Source: SAR92 clade bacterium H231
GTDB lineage: Bacteria; Pseudomonadota; Gammaproteobacteria; Pseudomonadales; Porticoccaceae
Assembly (NCBI GenBank): GCA_025153775.1
Contig: JAOALC010000002.1
Span: 558,001-622,000, forward strand
DNA: 64,000 nucleotides
Direction of reading: 5' to 3'
Part shown: one piece after another, positions 18,348-26,287 of the stretch
Numbering within the stretch: the stretch's first letter is position 1
How the letters are laid out: every line of letters begins with the position of its first letter
Translations under genes and position numbers: made by a program
The notes under the pieces: model-generated
Seen by the model: only the letters and a program-made list of their open reading frames with translations
Told to the model about the DNA's origin: nothing
Database searches by the model: none

Positions 18348-19085
18348 TTAAGACCCCTTCTTCGGCCTCCCTCGAGACAAAGGCGTAGCTCTCCTCTGCG
18401 AAAGCTCTTCTACACGCTCTTTGAACCGATCATCACCCAGTGCCCACTCTTTTCGAGTGGACTCTCTAATGTCCTTAATCTCTTGATCTGTCAACGCTAC
18501 ATCAAACAAAGACTGGTAAGCCCTTTGGCAAGCAATCTTATCTCGTCCTAGCGCTAAATAATTCGAATGGGGAGTAACAAACTCAGCATTTTTTCCCAAA
18601 GCATTTAGCGAATAGCTAGACCAAGGATATTCGCCTGGATGGGACACCATGCCTGCCCGAACAGGGTTAAGCTCAATATACCGACTACAAGCCAAAAAAT
18701 ACTGGTCAGTATCTATTACTGTGGCTTTATAACGGCCTTCCCACAACGTGCCAGTTCGGCGATAAGTGCGGTTGAAATATTGAACGTAGCGACGCCCAAT
18801 GGATTGCATGGTTTTAGGCAGGCTTTCTTCAGATTCAGGCGTCGCCAACAAATGAACATGGTTAGTCATTAGTACATAGGCATGTATTTGTAACCGATGC
18901 TTTTCAGCGGCCTCAGCCAAGCATTCAAGATAAAAAAGGTAATCAGCATCTGAGGCGAAAATAACATCTCGATTATTGCCACGCTGAATAACATGCTGTG
19001 GATAGCCTTTTACAAAGTAGCGAGGAAGTCGCTCATTGACCGACGTTGGCTCTGATTTCTCTTTAGATGCTGTTTTATATTCCAT
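18348..19085 (-). CDS. REP-associated tyrosine transposase (Y1/HUH family)
   Basis: 245 residues with the RAYT signature: GYPQHVIQRGNNRDVIF near 30-45, the HUH metal site in MTNHVHLLATP near 75-85, and the catalytic tyrosine region RRYVQYFNRTYRRTGTLWEGRY near 100-120, followed by YIELNPVRAGMV and YPWSSY. Such enzymes act on single-stranded hairpin DNA, and RAYTs are linked to the spread of REP sequences. The frame is open and complete, so it may be active. The hairpin-bearing copies at 22133 and 25991 are its probable substrates. It is flanked by the inverted ends described for the element. Confidence 0.88.
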   Translation of the reverse strand: MEYKTASKEKSEPTSVNERLPRYFVKGYPQHVIQRGNNRDVIFASDADYLFYLECLAEAAEKHRLQIHAYVLMTNHVHLLATPESEESLPKTMQSIGRRYVQYFNRTYRRTGTLWEGRYKATVIDTDQYFLACSRYIELNPVRAGMVSHPGEYPWSSYSLNALGKNAEFVTPHSNYLALGRDKIACQRAYQSLFDVALTDQEIKDIRESTRKEWALGDDRFKERVEELSQRRATPLSRGRPKKGS

Positions 19086-19115
19086 GATCTATGACATGCA
19101 ATCCATTGTTAGTGG

Positions 19116-19298
19116 CAGGCTACCGCAGGTTGCAAGGCTGACTCCCTGCAATCCTGTTGTTGGAATTTAGCCTTTGTTTAACAATGGCTAAAATTCAACT
19201 CACTTCCCTGTTTTCTATCGCTGTGGCTGTTGTTATGTCTCGCATCTTGCGACAACAGCCTTGAAATACGTTTAATTCCAGTCTGACCCTAATTCTTT
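19116..19298 (-). repeat. Cassette-junction repeat, copy A (adjacent to the RAYT gene)
   Basis: Starts CAGGCTACCGC and ends CAGTCTGACCCTAATTC, like copies B and C, but the middle is diverged. It keeps the same fold: GGCTGTTGT (19225-19233) pairs with ACAACAGCC (19252-19260), and TCGC with GCGA around an ATCTT loop. The outer stem differs in sequence from B and C yet still pairs, which suggests the structure matters. Confidence 0.65.
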
Positions 19299-19316
19299 CA
19301 AAATGTCGAGCTTCTT

Positions 19317-19958
19317 TTAATTCCGCAAATTAAATTTTGCAGAGTCTAATGCAATTTCAACTGTTAATAGCCTTTTGCGCACGCCTGTTTCCACACTAGC
19401 GCTGTAACGATAGCTGCCGATAAAACCAGCCCTGGGTGACACATTGATGCTTCTTATTTTAAAGTCATCTGGATCAATATTTTTAGCCAAACCAGACTTC
19501 AACTGCTGAGCCAAGCTGGAATATAGCGCAATCAGCGTATTGTCTTCTATCGGATCATGAGCATCAAAATAGCTATCTAAAGGTAATTGGCTGCATAACT
19601 GAGAACAAGAATTTTCTACAACAGACGCCCCTAGTGTGGTGTAACCACTACCATCCAGATCAACCAGTTCCCACTTAACATCACTTGTGAAGTCAAAAGC
19701 CTGGAATATATAGACTTTCGCTTTGCATAATTTCCCTTCAATGCTTCGCGGGTCAGAATAGATCACAACTTCCTTAAAGGAGTTACCTTCTCGATTTTTA
19801 TGCAATTCATCACTTGCCATTATTTTCCATACTGACAATCCCCTCTCACTTGACATTAACCTAGCAGCTTTCTCGAGATCACTTTTTTTGGTATCAACAG
19901 GCTGATTAGCACAGGCAGCAAGTGAAAAAAATGTAAAGCATAAAAATAAAATTTTCAT
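19317..19958 (-). CDS. Lipoprotein paired with the metzincin-tipped RHS cassette (candidate immunity)
   Basis: 213 residues with a short lipoprotein signal (LFLCFTFFSLAAC, lipobox LAAC at about 13-16). The mature protein has a Cys-rich stretch ENSCSQLCSQLP and ends in basic strands; I do not recognise its family. Its ATG lies one base after the stop of the RHS cassette, so it is almost certainly translated with it. A membrane-anchored periplasmic protein encoded next to a secreted peptidase tip is what a cognate immunity protein would look like; that role is inference. Confidence 0.7.
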   Translation of the reverse strand: MKILFLCFTFFSLAACANQPVDTKKSDLEKAARLMSSERGLSVWKIMASDELHKNREGNSFKEVVIYSDPRSIEGKLCKAKVYIFQAFDFTSDVKWELVDLDGSGYTTLGASVVENSCSQLCSQLPLDSYFDAHDPIEDNTLIALYSSLAQQLKSGLAKNIDPDDFKIRSINVSPRAGFIGSYRYSASVETGVRKRLLTVEIALDSAKFNLRN

Positions 19959-19959
19959 C

Positions 19960-22041
19960 TTATCTATATGCCTCTACCAATCTCCCAACATCATTGCCCT
20001 GCAATGACCGCGTAGGAGAATAACTCATAATGCTATTTGTCGGGTTCCTCTGGTGATGAAGGCCAAAATTGTGCCCTACTTCATGACCCGGTGTTGTGCG
20101 ATGAGACCAATATCTACCTGGTCGCAGAAGCACTTCACTACCACCGATGGCATCTACTCTTATCGTTGGAGCAAAGGGGGTAAAGTTAGACCTAAGAACA
20201 ATATTTGCGTTTTCAAGGCTGCTAGCCTCAAAGCTAATGTTGGAAACATACTCTTCGCCATTACTAGCAACTACTGTTTTCCCATTCCATTCAGCATTTG
20301 CTGATTTAACGAAAGAGTTAAGGTCATCAGCTGTACCAGCATCAGCCGATGCTATTCTGACCGTACCAGATATTTTGTTCCCATCTACAGTAAGGACATC
20401 TTGCAAGTCCTTATTGACTATAACGTCATCCGAAATATGTTCAGGTTCAGAACCTAACTGGCCATCGGCTGTAGCATGGGCAGCAGAACTAACAATAGAT
20501 GCAAACGCGGCATAAGCCGCCCCATTTGCAAACTTGCCTCCAGTGACTCGTGAAACTGTTCCTCCAATGATTGCCGATGATAAGACACGCTTGGTGAGCT
20601 GTTGCGTAGCCGTCCCCGCGAACTTAAGGCCACCTGATGCCGCGCCAACTCCCGCACCGAAGAATCCGTGGCCAAACTTGCCGCCTTGTAAAACACTTGT
20701 TATTCCGCCTAGAGTAGCCATCTTTAAAGTATACCCCAGATCAAACCCTCCCGGTGCATATTGACCGCCCACATAAGTGAGCGCAGCGCTCGATACCCCA
20801 GCTAGGAGGGCATCCCCAAATGATCCGCCATTGGCGAGTGTCTGCATGGATGATAGCGTGCCGATAATATAGGCGGCACATTCCCAACAGCCCATGGAAA
20901 CACCAACCACGACGGCCACAACTATCTTTATAGCATCAAGGACAAAATCAAAAATGCCATACCCCGATGGATCAATAGCATTCAATGGGTTGTTGTTTAT
21001 ATAGCTATAGCGATTCAATCCCTGGGTGTTGTAGGGAAATTGAACAAACGGATCCGCCTGCAAAAACCGCCCCAACTTCGCATCATAAATCCGCCCATTC
21101 ATATGGATGATGCCCACCTCATCCAGCATCTCATGGCCAGTAAAGCCTCTGGAGGTGAGTGAGTCGGTGCCCACACTATTGCTAACACTGTGGTTTTTAA
21201 AGAATGTGTTAGTCAGCTCGGTGCTGCTCATGGCTGACCAATTAGTAGTGCGCCTGGCACCCCAGGGATCAAAATCCATGGTCTGTTGCACTTGGGCCAC
21301 TTTGTCCATGATCAGGCTTGGGCTGCCCAGGTGGTCTTTGAGCAGGTAGTGTTCGGTTTTGGCGGTTTGGGTACCGCTGCTGTTGAACGTTTGTTTTATC
21401 ACGATATTGCCGAGGGTGCGCTTCCACTCTTTGCTACCGTCGGGGTTGGTGATCTTCTCTACCGAGCCGATGTAAAGCGTGTCGGTGACCCGCCCATTGC
21501 TGCTGTTGGTGTCGGTGCGGCGGTAGCGGCTTCTGTCTGGCCCGTACTCAAATTCAACTTTGTGGTTGCCTTTGATAATCTGACTTGGTTTATCAAAGCT
21601 GGTGTAGCTGATGGTTCGGCCGTCGCCGCTAATATTGTTGCCGTTGGCGTCGTAGGTGTAACTGTTTCCTCCGGCGCTGGTGACCGCATGGGGGCCGGCT
21701 GCGCCTGCGCCGTAGCTGTAGTTACCTACATCGGACTTGTTGGTGATATTGCCGATGGCGTTATAGGTTAATGTTTGTGCGCTGCTGCCCACCACTTGGC
21801 TGCTCTTGAGGCGGTTGAGGCCGTCGTAGAGGAAGTTCTCGGTGAGGTTGCGGCTGTTACCGGTTTCTTTGCGCTGTTCTAGATTGCCCACTTGGTCCCA
21901 TTGTAGGTCGAGGTTTTGGAAGGTACTGGCACCCAGTGAAGCGCCCAGGCTACTGAGCAGGCCGGTGTTGTGTTCGTATAGGGCGGTGCGGGTAACGCCG
22001 TTACCCAGCTCTTCATTGATGACATTACCGCGAGCATCCAT
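19960..22041 (-). CDS. Displaced RHS cassette with metzincin-like metallopeptidase tip
   Basis: 693 residues from the first in-frame Met. Residues 1-~360 are the 3' part of the RHS core, nearly identical in places to the large RHS protein, ending LGRFLQADP...NRYSY and DPSG. Residues ~360-520 are a glycine- and hydrophobic-rich pretoxin with LQGGKFGHGF and TGGKFANGA. The tip (~540-693) ends with HEVGHNFGLHH: His653, Glu654, His657, Gly660 and His663 fit HExxHxxGxxH, followed by SIMSYS as a Met-turn. RHS homology continues upstream to about 22132 and then enters the junction repeat. No RHS N-terminus or strong start site is present, so it may be silent until recombined onto a complete RHS gene. 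Confidence 0.8.
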   Translation of the reverse strand: MDARGNVINEELGNGVTRTALYEHNTGLLSSLGASLGASTFQNLDLQWDQVGNLEQRKETGNSRNLTENFLYDGLNRLKSSQVVGSSAQTLTYNAIGNITNKSDVGNYSYGAGAAGPHAVTSAGGNSYTYDANGNNISGDGRTISYTSFDKPSQIIKGNHKVEFEYGPDRSRYRRTDTNSSNGRVTDTLYIGSVEKITNPDGSKEWKRTLGNIVIKQTFNSSGTQTAKTEHYLLKDHLGSPSLIMDKVAQVQQTMDFDPWGARRTTNWSAMSSTELTNTFFKNHSVSNSVGTDSLTSRGFTGHEMLDEVGIIHMNGRIYDAKLGRFLQADPFVQFPYNTQGLNRYSYINNNPLNAIDPSGYGIFDFVLDAIKIVVAVVVGVSMGCWECAAYIIGTLSSMQTLANGGSFGDALLAGVSSAALTYVGGQYAPGGFDLGYTLKMATLGGITSVLQGGKFGHGFFGAGVGAASGGLKFAGTATQQLTKRVLSSAIIGGTVSRVTGGKFANGAAYAAFASIVSSAAHATADGQLGSEPEHISDDVIVNKDLQDVLTVDGNKISGTVRIASADAGTADDLNSFVKSANAEWNGKTVVASNGEEYVSNISFEASSLENANIVLRSNFTPFAPTIRVDAIGGSEVLLRPGRYWSHRTTPGHEVGHNFGLHHQRNPTNSIMSYSPTRSLQGNDVGRLVEAYR

Positions 22042-22132
22042 GCTGTTGATGGTGTGGTAGGTGCTGGCGGGCTGGCCGTTGATCTGTTCGGCGCTGGTGA
22101 CTTTGAACAGGTAGCCGTGGCTGTTGTAGTGG

Positions 22133-22342
22133 TCAGGCAGGCTACCGCTAACCGCAGGGAATCGTCCTTGTAGTTGTTGGGTGGTATTTACTGAAGACTA
22201 ATAATCTTCTTTAAAAACCACTGACTTCCTTGTTTTATGTTTCGCTGGCTATTTACTCAGTCGCTTCTTGCGACGATAGCCTGGATTGCTTTTAATTCGA
22301 GTCTGACCCTAATTCTTTTCTAATTCTTTTCTAATTCTTTTG
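22133..22342 (-). repeat. Cassette-junction repeat, copy B
   Basis: Begins TCAGGCAGGCTACCGC right at the edge of RHS homology and ends GAGTCTGACCCTAATTC, followed by two extra CTAATTCTTTT units. It is nearly identical over about 180 bases to the copy at 25991. Its hairpin pairs GGCTAT (22247-22252) with ATAGCC (22276-22281), with inner GTCGC-TTCTT-GCGAC. In transcription order it stands after a lipoprotein gene and before the next RHS cassette. Read in the RHS frame, its first ~50 bases stay open. Confidence 0.8.
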
Positions 22343-22376
22343 AACAACAGTGCCAGCGTTAGCTGGCACTGTTGTT
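22343..22376 (-). terminator. Perfect 15-bp hairpin after the M23-cassette lipoprotein gene
   Basis: AACAACAGTGCCAGC (22343-22357) and its exact complement (22362-22376) around a GTTA loop, two bases past the lipoprotein stop. There is no proper U-run after it on either strand, so it is a strong transcript end or 3' stabiliser rather than a textbook intrinsic terminator. The stop-proximal position favours a role in ending the RHS-lipoprotein message. Confidence 0.55.
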
Positions 22377-22378
22377 TC

Positions 22379-22861
22379 CTAATAATCTTCTGCCCAAGGC
22401 AAGTGAGCGCCATAGTAAAAAGGGGTTCTATAAAATGCCCACTTATCGCCCTTTAGAGTGACAACAGTTTCAACATAACCCTTCCACCATAATTTTTCTC
22501 TGTCACCCGAAGACAAATATCCATCACCATTAAACTTAACCAGGTTAGGATCATAGTACATGAGCAAATACTCGTTATGATTTGGACGGCCCGAGTACTT
22601 ATACGGGCCGAATGTTTTTATCTTTATATCGGGCTGACTTAGAAAGTTTTTCACAAAACCATCGCCATCATTTTTACCAAAAATATAACCAATATCATCC
22701 TGGTCTATACATTTAGAAGGGAAACAAGGTAGATCTACAAAACTCTTCGTATCCCCACTAACAATGATATTCTGAAGCCTGTTTGCATATTGCTCTATAG
22801 ATTCATCTTGTGCTTGCGCACACCCTGCCAACAAAAAAATAGCTAAAAGTAATATTTTCAT
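22379..22861 (-). CDS. Lipoprotein paired with the M23-tipped RHS cassette (candidate immunity)
   Basis: 160 residues from the ATG at 22861, which overlaps the RHS stop as ATGA; the longer start at 22882 would spoil the lipoprotein signal. The signal is MKILLLAIFLLAGC with lipobox LAGC. The mature part has a cysteine pair in DLPCFPSKC and aromatic-rich strands (GPYKYSGRPNHNEYLLMYY, WWKGYVETV). Family not recognised. The four-base overlap and periplasmic anchoring fit an immunity protein against a peptidoglycan-cutting tip; this is inference. Confidence 0.72.
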   Translation of the reverse strand: MKILLLAIFLLAGCAQAQDESIEQYANRLQNIIVSGDTKSFVDLPCFPSKCIDQDDIGYIFGKNDGDGFVKNFLSQPDIKIKTFGPYKYSGRPNHNEYLLMYYDPNLVKFNGDGYLSSGDREKLWWKGYVETVVTLKGDKWAFYRTPFYYGAHLPWAEDY

Positions 22862-24963
22862 GGGCAACTCAAGACCCCGCATGGGTCAACTCGGACTCCA
22901 TTTTGTCTAGTAACAAAGTGAAGATGAGGCCCACTTATTCGACCCGAACTATCGGAGATTCCAATTGTTTGGCCTCGCGTGACAGTATCTCCCACAGTAA
23001 GAGCACTACCTGTATGCGAAGAGCTAGATTGCAGTCCGTTGGCATGATCTATTTTTATAAAGTTACCAGCTCCTGGAGATGAACCTACTTCAACAACCTT
23101 GCCATCTTGAATAGCAAATACTGGATCACCATGTGGATTCTTAATATCTATTGCAGTGTGAGGGCGTGATGTTTGACCAGTAACTGGATCGACACGATTA
23201 GTAGAAAAACCACTAGTTATTTCTTTATGGTTCGTCGGCCATGCCGGTGAATTGTTTTTCTGCTTCTGTTGTGCAGAGCGCTTTTCATGACCCTCATCAT
23301 TAAATAGTCTTGAGAACGCTCCCGTCAAGGCGCCATTGGCAAACTTACCGCCAGTTAGTTTTGAGGCTGTCCCGCCAACTACTGCTGCAGCTGAGACTCT
23401 CATGAATTTACCAATAGTATCATTTAGACCAATACCTCCTATTTTCCCGGATAAACCTTGGGTAAAGCCTGCAGATGCAAAACCATGGCCAAACTTCCCG
23501 CCCTGCATAACTGACATTACACCACCTACAGCGGCGTGAGTGGCAATTTTACCCACTGTCTGTGCAAATGTTAGTCCATTCTCAAGGACTTGCGCCGATT
23601 GTAGAACTCCATTTGACACAGCCGTCGCGTTGGCTGATGCAATTTCACCAAAAAATTCACCAACAGATTGGAAGGCCGCAGCTGAAATACCCGCTATCGC
23701 ACCCTGTTTTATCGCTTCACCAAAGTCTCCTGTCGTCGCATAGGTTGTTCCTGCAACTGTTCCGATACAGCCTGGTACTTCACCCATAAGACAGCCCGCA
23801 ATATTTACGATAGGTATCAAAAAATCAAGGTCAAGTGCGATGAGGATTTTGGCTATAATAAAGCCGCCAATAAATCCAAAGTAACCACTGGGGTCCGTTG
23901 AATTTAGTGGGTTGTTCCATACATAACTATATCGATTCAAACTCTGAGTGTTATACGGCGCTTGAATTATCGGATCCGCCTGCAAAAACCGCCCCAGCTT
24001 CGCATCATAAATCCGCCCATTCATATGAATGATTCCCACCTCATCCAGCATCTCATGGCCAGTAAAGCCCCTTGAGGTTAAGGCGGTTGCGCCAACACTG
24101 TTGCTAACACTGTAGTTTTTAAAGAATGTGTTAGTCAGCTCGGTGCTGCCCATGGCGGCCCAGTTGGTGGTGCGCCTGGCACCCCAGGGGTCAAAGTCTA
24201 GGGTTTGTTGTACCTGGGCTACCTTGTCCATGATCAGGCTGGGGCTGCCGAGGTGGTCTTTGAGCAGGTAGTGTTCGCTCTTGCCGGTTTGGCTGCCGCC
24301 GCTGTTGAAGGTGTGTTTGATAATCACATTGCCGATAGTGCGCTTCCACTCTTTGCTGCCGTCGGGGTTGGTGATCTTCTCTACCGAGCCAATGTAAAGC
24401 GTGTCGGTAACGCGGCCATTGCTGCTGTTGGTGTCGGTGCGGCGGTAGCGGCTTCTGTCTGGCCCGTATTCAAATTCAACTTTGTGGCTGCCTTTGATGA
24501 TTTGGCTGGGCTTATCAAAGCTGGTGTAGCTGATGGTGCGGCCATCGCCGCTAATATTGTTGCCATTGGCGTCGTAGCTGTAGGTTTGGCCGCCGGCGCT
24601 GGTCACGGCATGGGGGCCAGCGCTGCCGGCACCATAGCTGTAACTGCCGACATCGGATTTGTGGGTGATATTGCCTATGGCGTTGAAGGTTAATGTTTGT
24701 GCGCTGCTGCCCACCACTTGGCTGCTCTTGAGGCGATTGAGGCCGTCGTAGAGGAAGTTCTCGGTGAGGTTGCGGCTGTTGCCGGTTTCTTTACGCTGTT
24801 CTAGGTTGCCCACTTGGTCCCATTGCAGCTCCAGGTTCTGGAAGGTGGCTGCGCCGAGGGTGGCCTGTAGGTTTTTAAGCAGGCCGGTGTTGTGTTCGTA
24901 GGTGGCGCTGCGGGTGACGCCATTGCCGAGTTCTTCGCTGATGACATTGCCGCGGGCATCCAT
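22858..24963 (-). CDS. Displaced RHS cassette with M23 (LytM-type) peptidase tip
   Basis: 701 residues from the first in-frame Met. The 3' RHS core occupies about 1-365 (ending QADPIIQAPYNTQSLNRYSY and DPSG), then a pretoxin of ~190 residues with VMQGGKFGHGF and TGGKFANGA. The tip at ~560-701 is an M23 metallopeptidase: His602 and Asp606 in RPHTAIDI, His650 in SSSSHTG, and His680/His682 in GPHLHF are the expected zinc and catalytic residues. Such domains cut peptide cross-bridges of peptidoglycan, so the target would be the periplasm of a competitor. RHS homology stops abruptly near 25000. No RHS N-terminus is attached, so this is a stored cassette or one needing recombination. Confidence 0.85.
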   Translation of the reverse strand: MDARGNVISEELGNGVTRSATYEHNTGLLKNLQATLGAATFQNLELQWDQVGNLEQRKETGNSRNLTENFLYDGLNRLKSSQVVGSSAQTLTFNAIGNITHKSDVGSYSYGAGSAGPHAVTSAGGQTYSYDANGNNISGDGRTISYTSFDKPSQIIKGSHKVEFEYGPDRSRYRRTDTNSSNGRVTDTLYIGSVEKITNPDGSKEWKRTIGNVIIKHTFNSGGSQTGKSEHYLLKDHLGSPSLIMDKVAQVQQTLDFDPWGARRTTNWAAMGSTELTNTFFKNYSVSNSVGATALTSRGFTGHEMLDEVGIIHMNGRIYDAKLGRFLQADPIIQAPYNTQSLNRYSYVWNNPLNSTDPSGYFGFIGGFIIAKILIALDLDFLIPIVNIAGCLMGEVPGCIGTVAGTTYATTGDFGEAIKQGAIAGISAAAFQSVGEFFGEIASANATAVSNGVLQSAQVLENGLTFAQTVGKIATHAAVGGVMSVMQGGKFGHGFASAGFTQGLSGKIGGIGLNDTIGKFMRVSAAAVVGGTASKLTGGKFANGALTGAFSRLFNDEGHEKRSAQQKQKNNSPAWPTNHKEITSGFSTNRVDPVTGQTSRPHTAIDIKNPHGDPVFAIQDGKVVEVGSSPGAGNFIKIDHANGLQSSSSHTGSALTVGDTVTRGQTIGISDSSGRISGPHLHFVTRQNGVRVDPCGVLSCP

Positions 24964-25000
24964 GCTGTTAATGGTGTGGTAGGTGCTGGCGGGTTGACCA

Positions 25001-25222
25001 GATTATCAACTTATCACTGCTCTTATAGCTGACAGAGTTTCCATAGTCGCTCGTAGTATTTTTAGTGTTTTTTGCTTGAATTTACAAAATATGGCCTTAT
25101 TGTTAAAAGAAGGCGTCTGGCATCTTCTTCATTTTTGCCTCTACCCCCATTTCTAAAAGTCTAGAGTATGGGACTATAGGCGGCAGCAGGGTCATTCCTG
25201 CTTAATTATGGAGACTATGATC
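25001..25222. other. Unique sequence between RHS cassette and small basic ORF
   Basis: Homology to RHS ends at about 25000. The sequence to 25222 is AT-rich with no supportable gene or strong hairpin. It probably holds the promoter and leader of the small plus-strand ORF that follows. Confidence 0.35.
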
Positions 25223-25327
25223 ATGGCTTGTAAAAAGACCACGAGAACTGTCCGTACTACCAAGAAACCTGGCCCAAAGACCGTGCCTGTAAAACCGCAC
25301 AAACGTTCTAAGCCAAAAGGTTGCTAA
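25223..25327 (+). CDS. Possible small basic protein, 34 residues
   Basis: ATG at 25223 with GGAG nine bases upstream opens a 34-codon frame rich in lysine, threonine, proline and arginine (MACKKTTRTV... KPHKRSKPKGC). No acidic residue is present, and cysteines lie near both ends. In-frame ATGs at 25208 and 25217 are alternatives. It is the only plus-strand gene candidate inside the RHS array. The composition suits nucleic-acid binding or a secreted peptide, but nothing else supports a function. Confidence 0.4.
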   Translation: MACKKTTRTVRTTKKPGPKTVPVKPHKRSKPKGC

Positions 25328-25346
25328 GTAGTTAATGAAGGAGATG

Positions 25347-25931
25347 TCAGAAGCCACCTTGATCAGCATGGGTCTGCAGCTGATCACGCAAGGCATGGAG
25401 TGCCCTGATTGCTCTATTCAAGTCAGACATTTCATAAAGATTCCATTCTCTCTGATTTAAGAGCATTAAATGCTCCTTGTTTCTTACATCCCATACCCAA
25501 TCGAGCTCTAACTTACTTTCTGCCGTAATTATTTCTTGAGCGACTAGGGTTTGAGTACGCAGTTTATAATTCTGACCACCACCGGTATTTCCTTTTAGGT
25601 AGGCTTTAGTAACACTTTCGATTATTGCACCAATACAGCTAATATTTTTTTTGATCAGCATCTCTTTTGCTTGCCCAGTAATATCAGTTCTATTTAGAAG
25701 CCATCTGAAAATATCAGATTGCAGTATCGTATAGGCGATATTACTTGTGAGTACATGGTCTTTAATAAATCTATAGTTACGGCGGTGAATAACACATTTT
25801 CTTAAGTAGCCTCTAGGAAACCTAATAGTTCCTTTTGGGTGATTCCTTTCACCTAGATAATCATTGATTTCCTGCAGTTTCGCGCTTACTTCAGCGGAAA
25901 TTACCTCTAATTCGTCATCATTATTAATCAT
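25347..25931 (-). CDS. Hypothetical protein, 194 residues
   Basis: Not recognised. Mostly helical, soluble, no signal peptide. The N-terminus is acidic (MINNDDELEVISAEVS), the middle basic (RKCVIHRRNYRFIKDHV). The C-terminal third has WVWDVRNKEHLMLL, faintly like the RN..H feature of HEPN-type helical proteins, but the spacing does not fit well. It stands between junction repeat C and the M23-tipped cassette, on the same strand as the array. It could be a former cytoplasmic immunity protein or a cargo gene. Confidence 0.6.
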   Translation of the reverse strand: MINNDDELEVISAEVSAKLQEINDYLGERNHPKGTIRFPRGYLRKCVIHRRNYRFIKDHVLTSNIAYTILQSDIFRWLLNRTDITGQAKEMLIKKNISCIGAIIESVTKAYLKGNTGGGQNYKLRTQTLVAQEIITAESKLELDWVWDVRNKEHLMLLNQREWNLYEMSDLNRAIRALHALRDQLQTHADQGGF

Positions 25932-26287
25932 GTACTTACCGTTAATGAAAAATGATTATTTATTACTCATGGTATTCACTTTCATAGTGGTCAGGCAGGC
26001 TACCGCTAACCGCAGGGAATCGTCCTTGTAGTTGTTGGGTGGTATTTACTGAAGACTAATAATCTTCTTTAAAAACCACTGACTTCCTTGTTTTATGTTT
26101 CGCTGGCTATTTACTCGGTCGCTTCTTGCGACGATAGCCTAGATTGCTTTTAATTCGAGTCTGACCCTAATTCTTTGACCCTAATTCTTTGACCCTAATT
26201 CTTCTGGATTGCTTTTAATTCGAGTCTGGGCCTAATCCTTCTAATTTTTTTCCTTAAATCGTTAAGCCAACTGTTACTGGAAGTTGA
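25932..26287. other. Intergenic stretch occupied by junction repeat C
   Basis: The first ~58 bases are the leader of the 194-residue gene. From 25991 to about 26240 the junction repeat and its iterated ends fill the gap. The last ~45 bases before the lipoprotein stop show nothing supportable, and no terminator hairpin was seen. Confidence 0.5.
25991..26240 (-). repeat. Cassette-junction repeat, copy C, with iterated ends
   Basis: Near-identical to copy B from TCAGGCAGGCTACCGC through GAGTCTGACCCTAATTC (about 26174). The hairpin pairs GGCTAT (26105-26110) with ATAGCC (26134-26139), and its loop-side stem is intact. It is followed by two extra TTTGACCCTAATTCT units and then a second, slightly diverged end (CTGGATTGCTTTTAATTCGA, then GTCTGGGCCTAAT). 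The repeated termini look like successive end additions or nested insertions. Confidence 0.8.

Larger units (their letters stand above)
18304..19298. mobile_element. RAYT-containing element with inverted ends
   Basis: The left end has three GAATTAG units (18304-18310, 18314-18320, 18323-18329) running into GGTCAGACTCGAATTTAATT. The right end is TTTAATTCCAGTCTGACCCTAATTC (19271-19295), its inverted near-copy. Between them lie the Y1 transposase gene and a ~180-bp structured segment (19116-19298) that has solo relatives elsewhere in the island. The left inverted repeat overlaps the transposase stop codon. Confidence 0.7.

Noticed and set aside
22343-22376. Integron attC site
   Set aside because: The hairpin is a perfect uninterrupted stem, lacks the R''/R' core sites and bulged bases of attC, and no integrase is present.
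26163-26203. CRISPR-like short repeats
   Set aside because: Units are only about 15 bases, directly adjacent without spacers, and derive from the RAYT element end.
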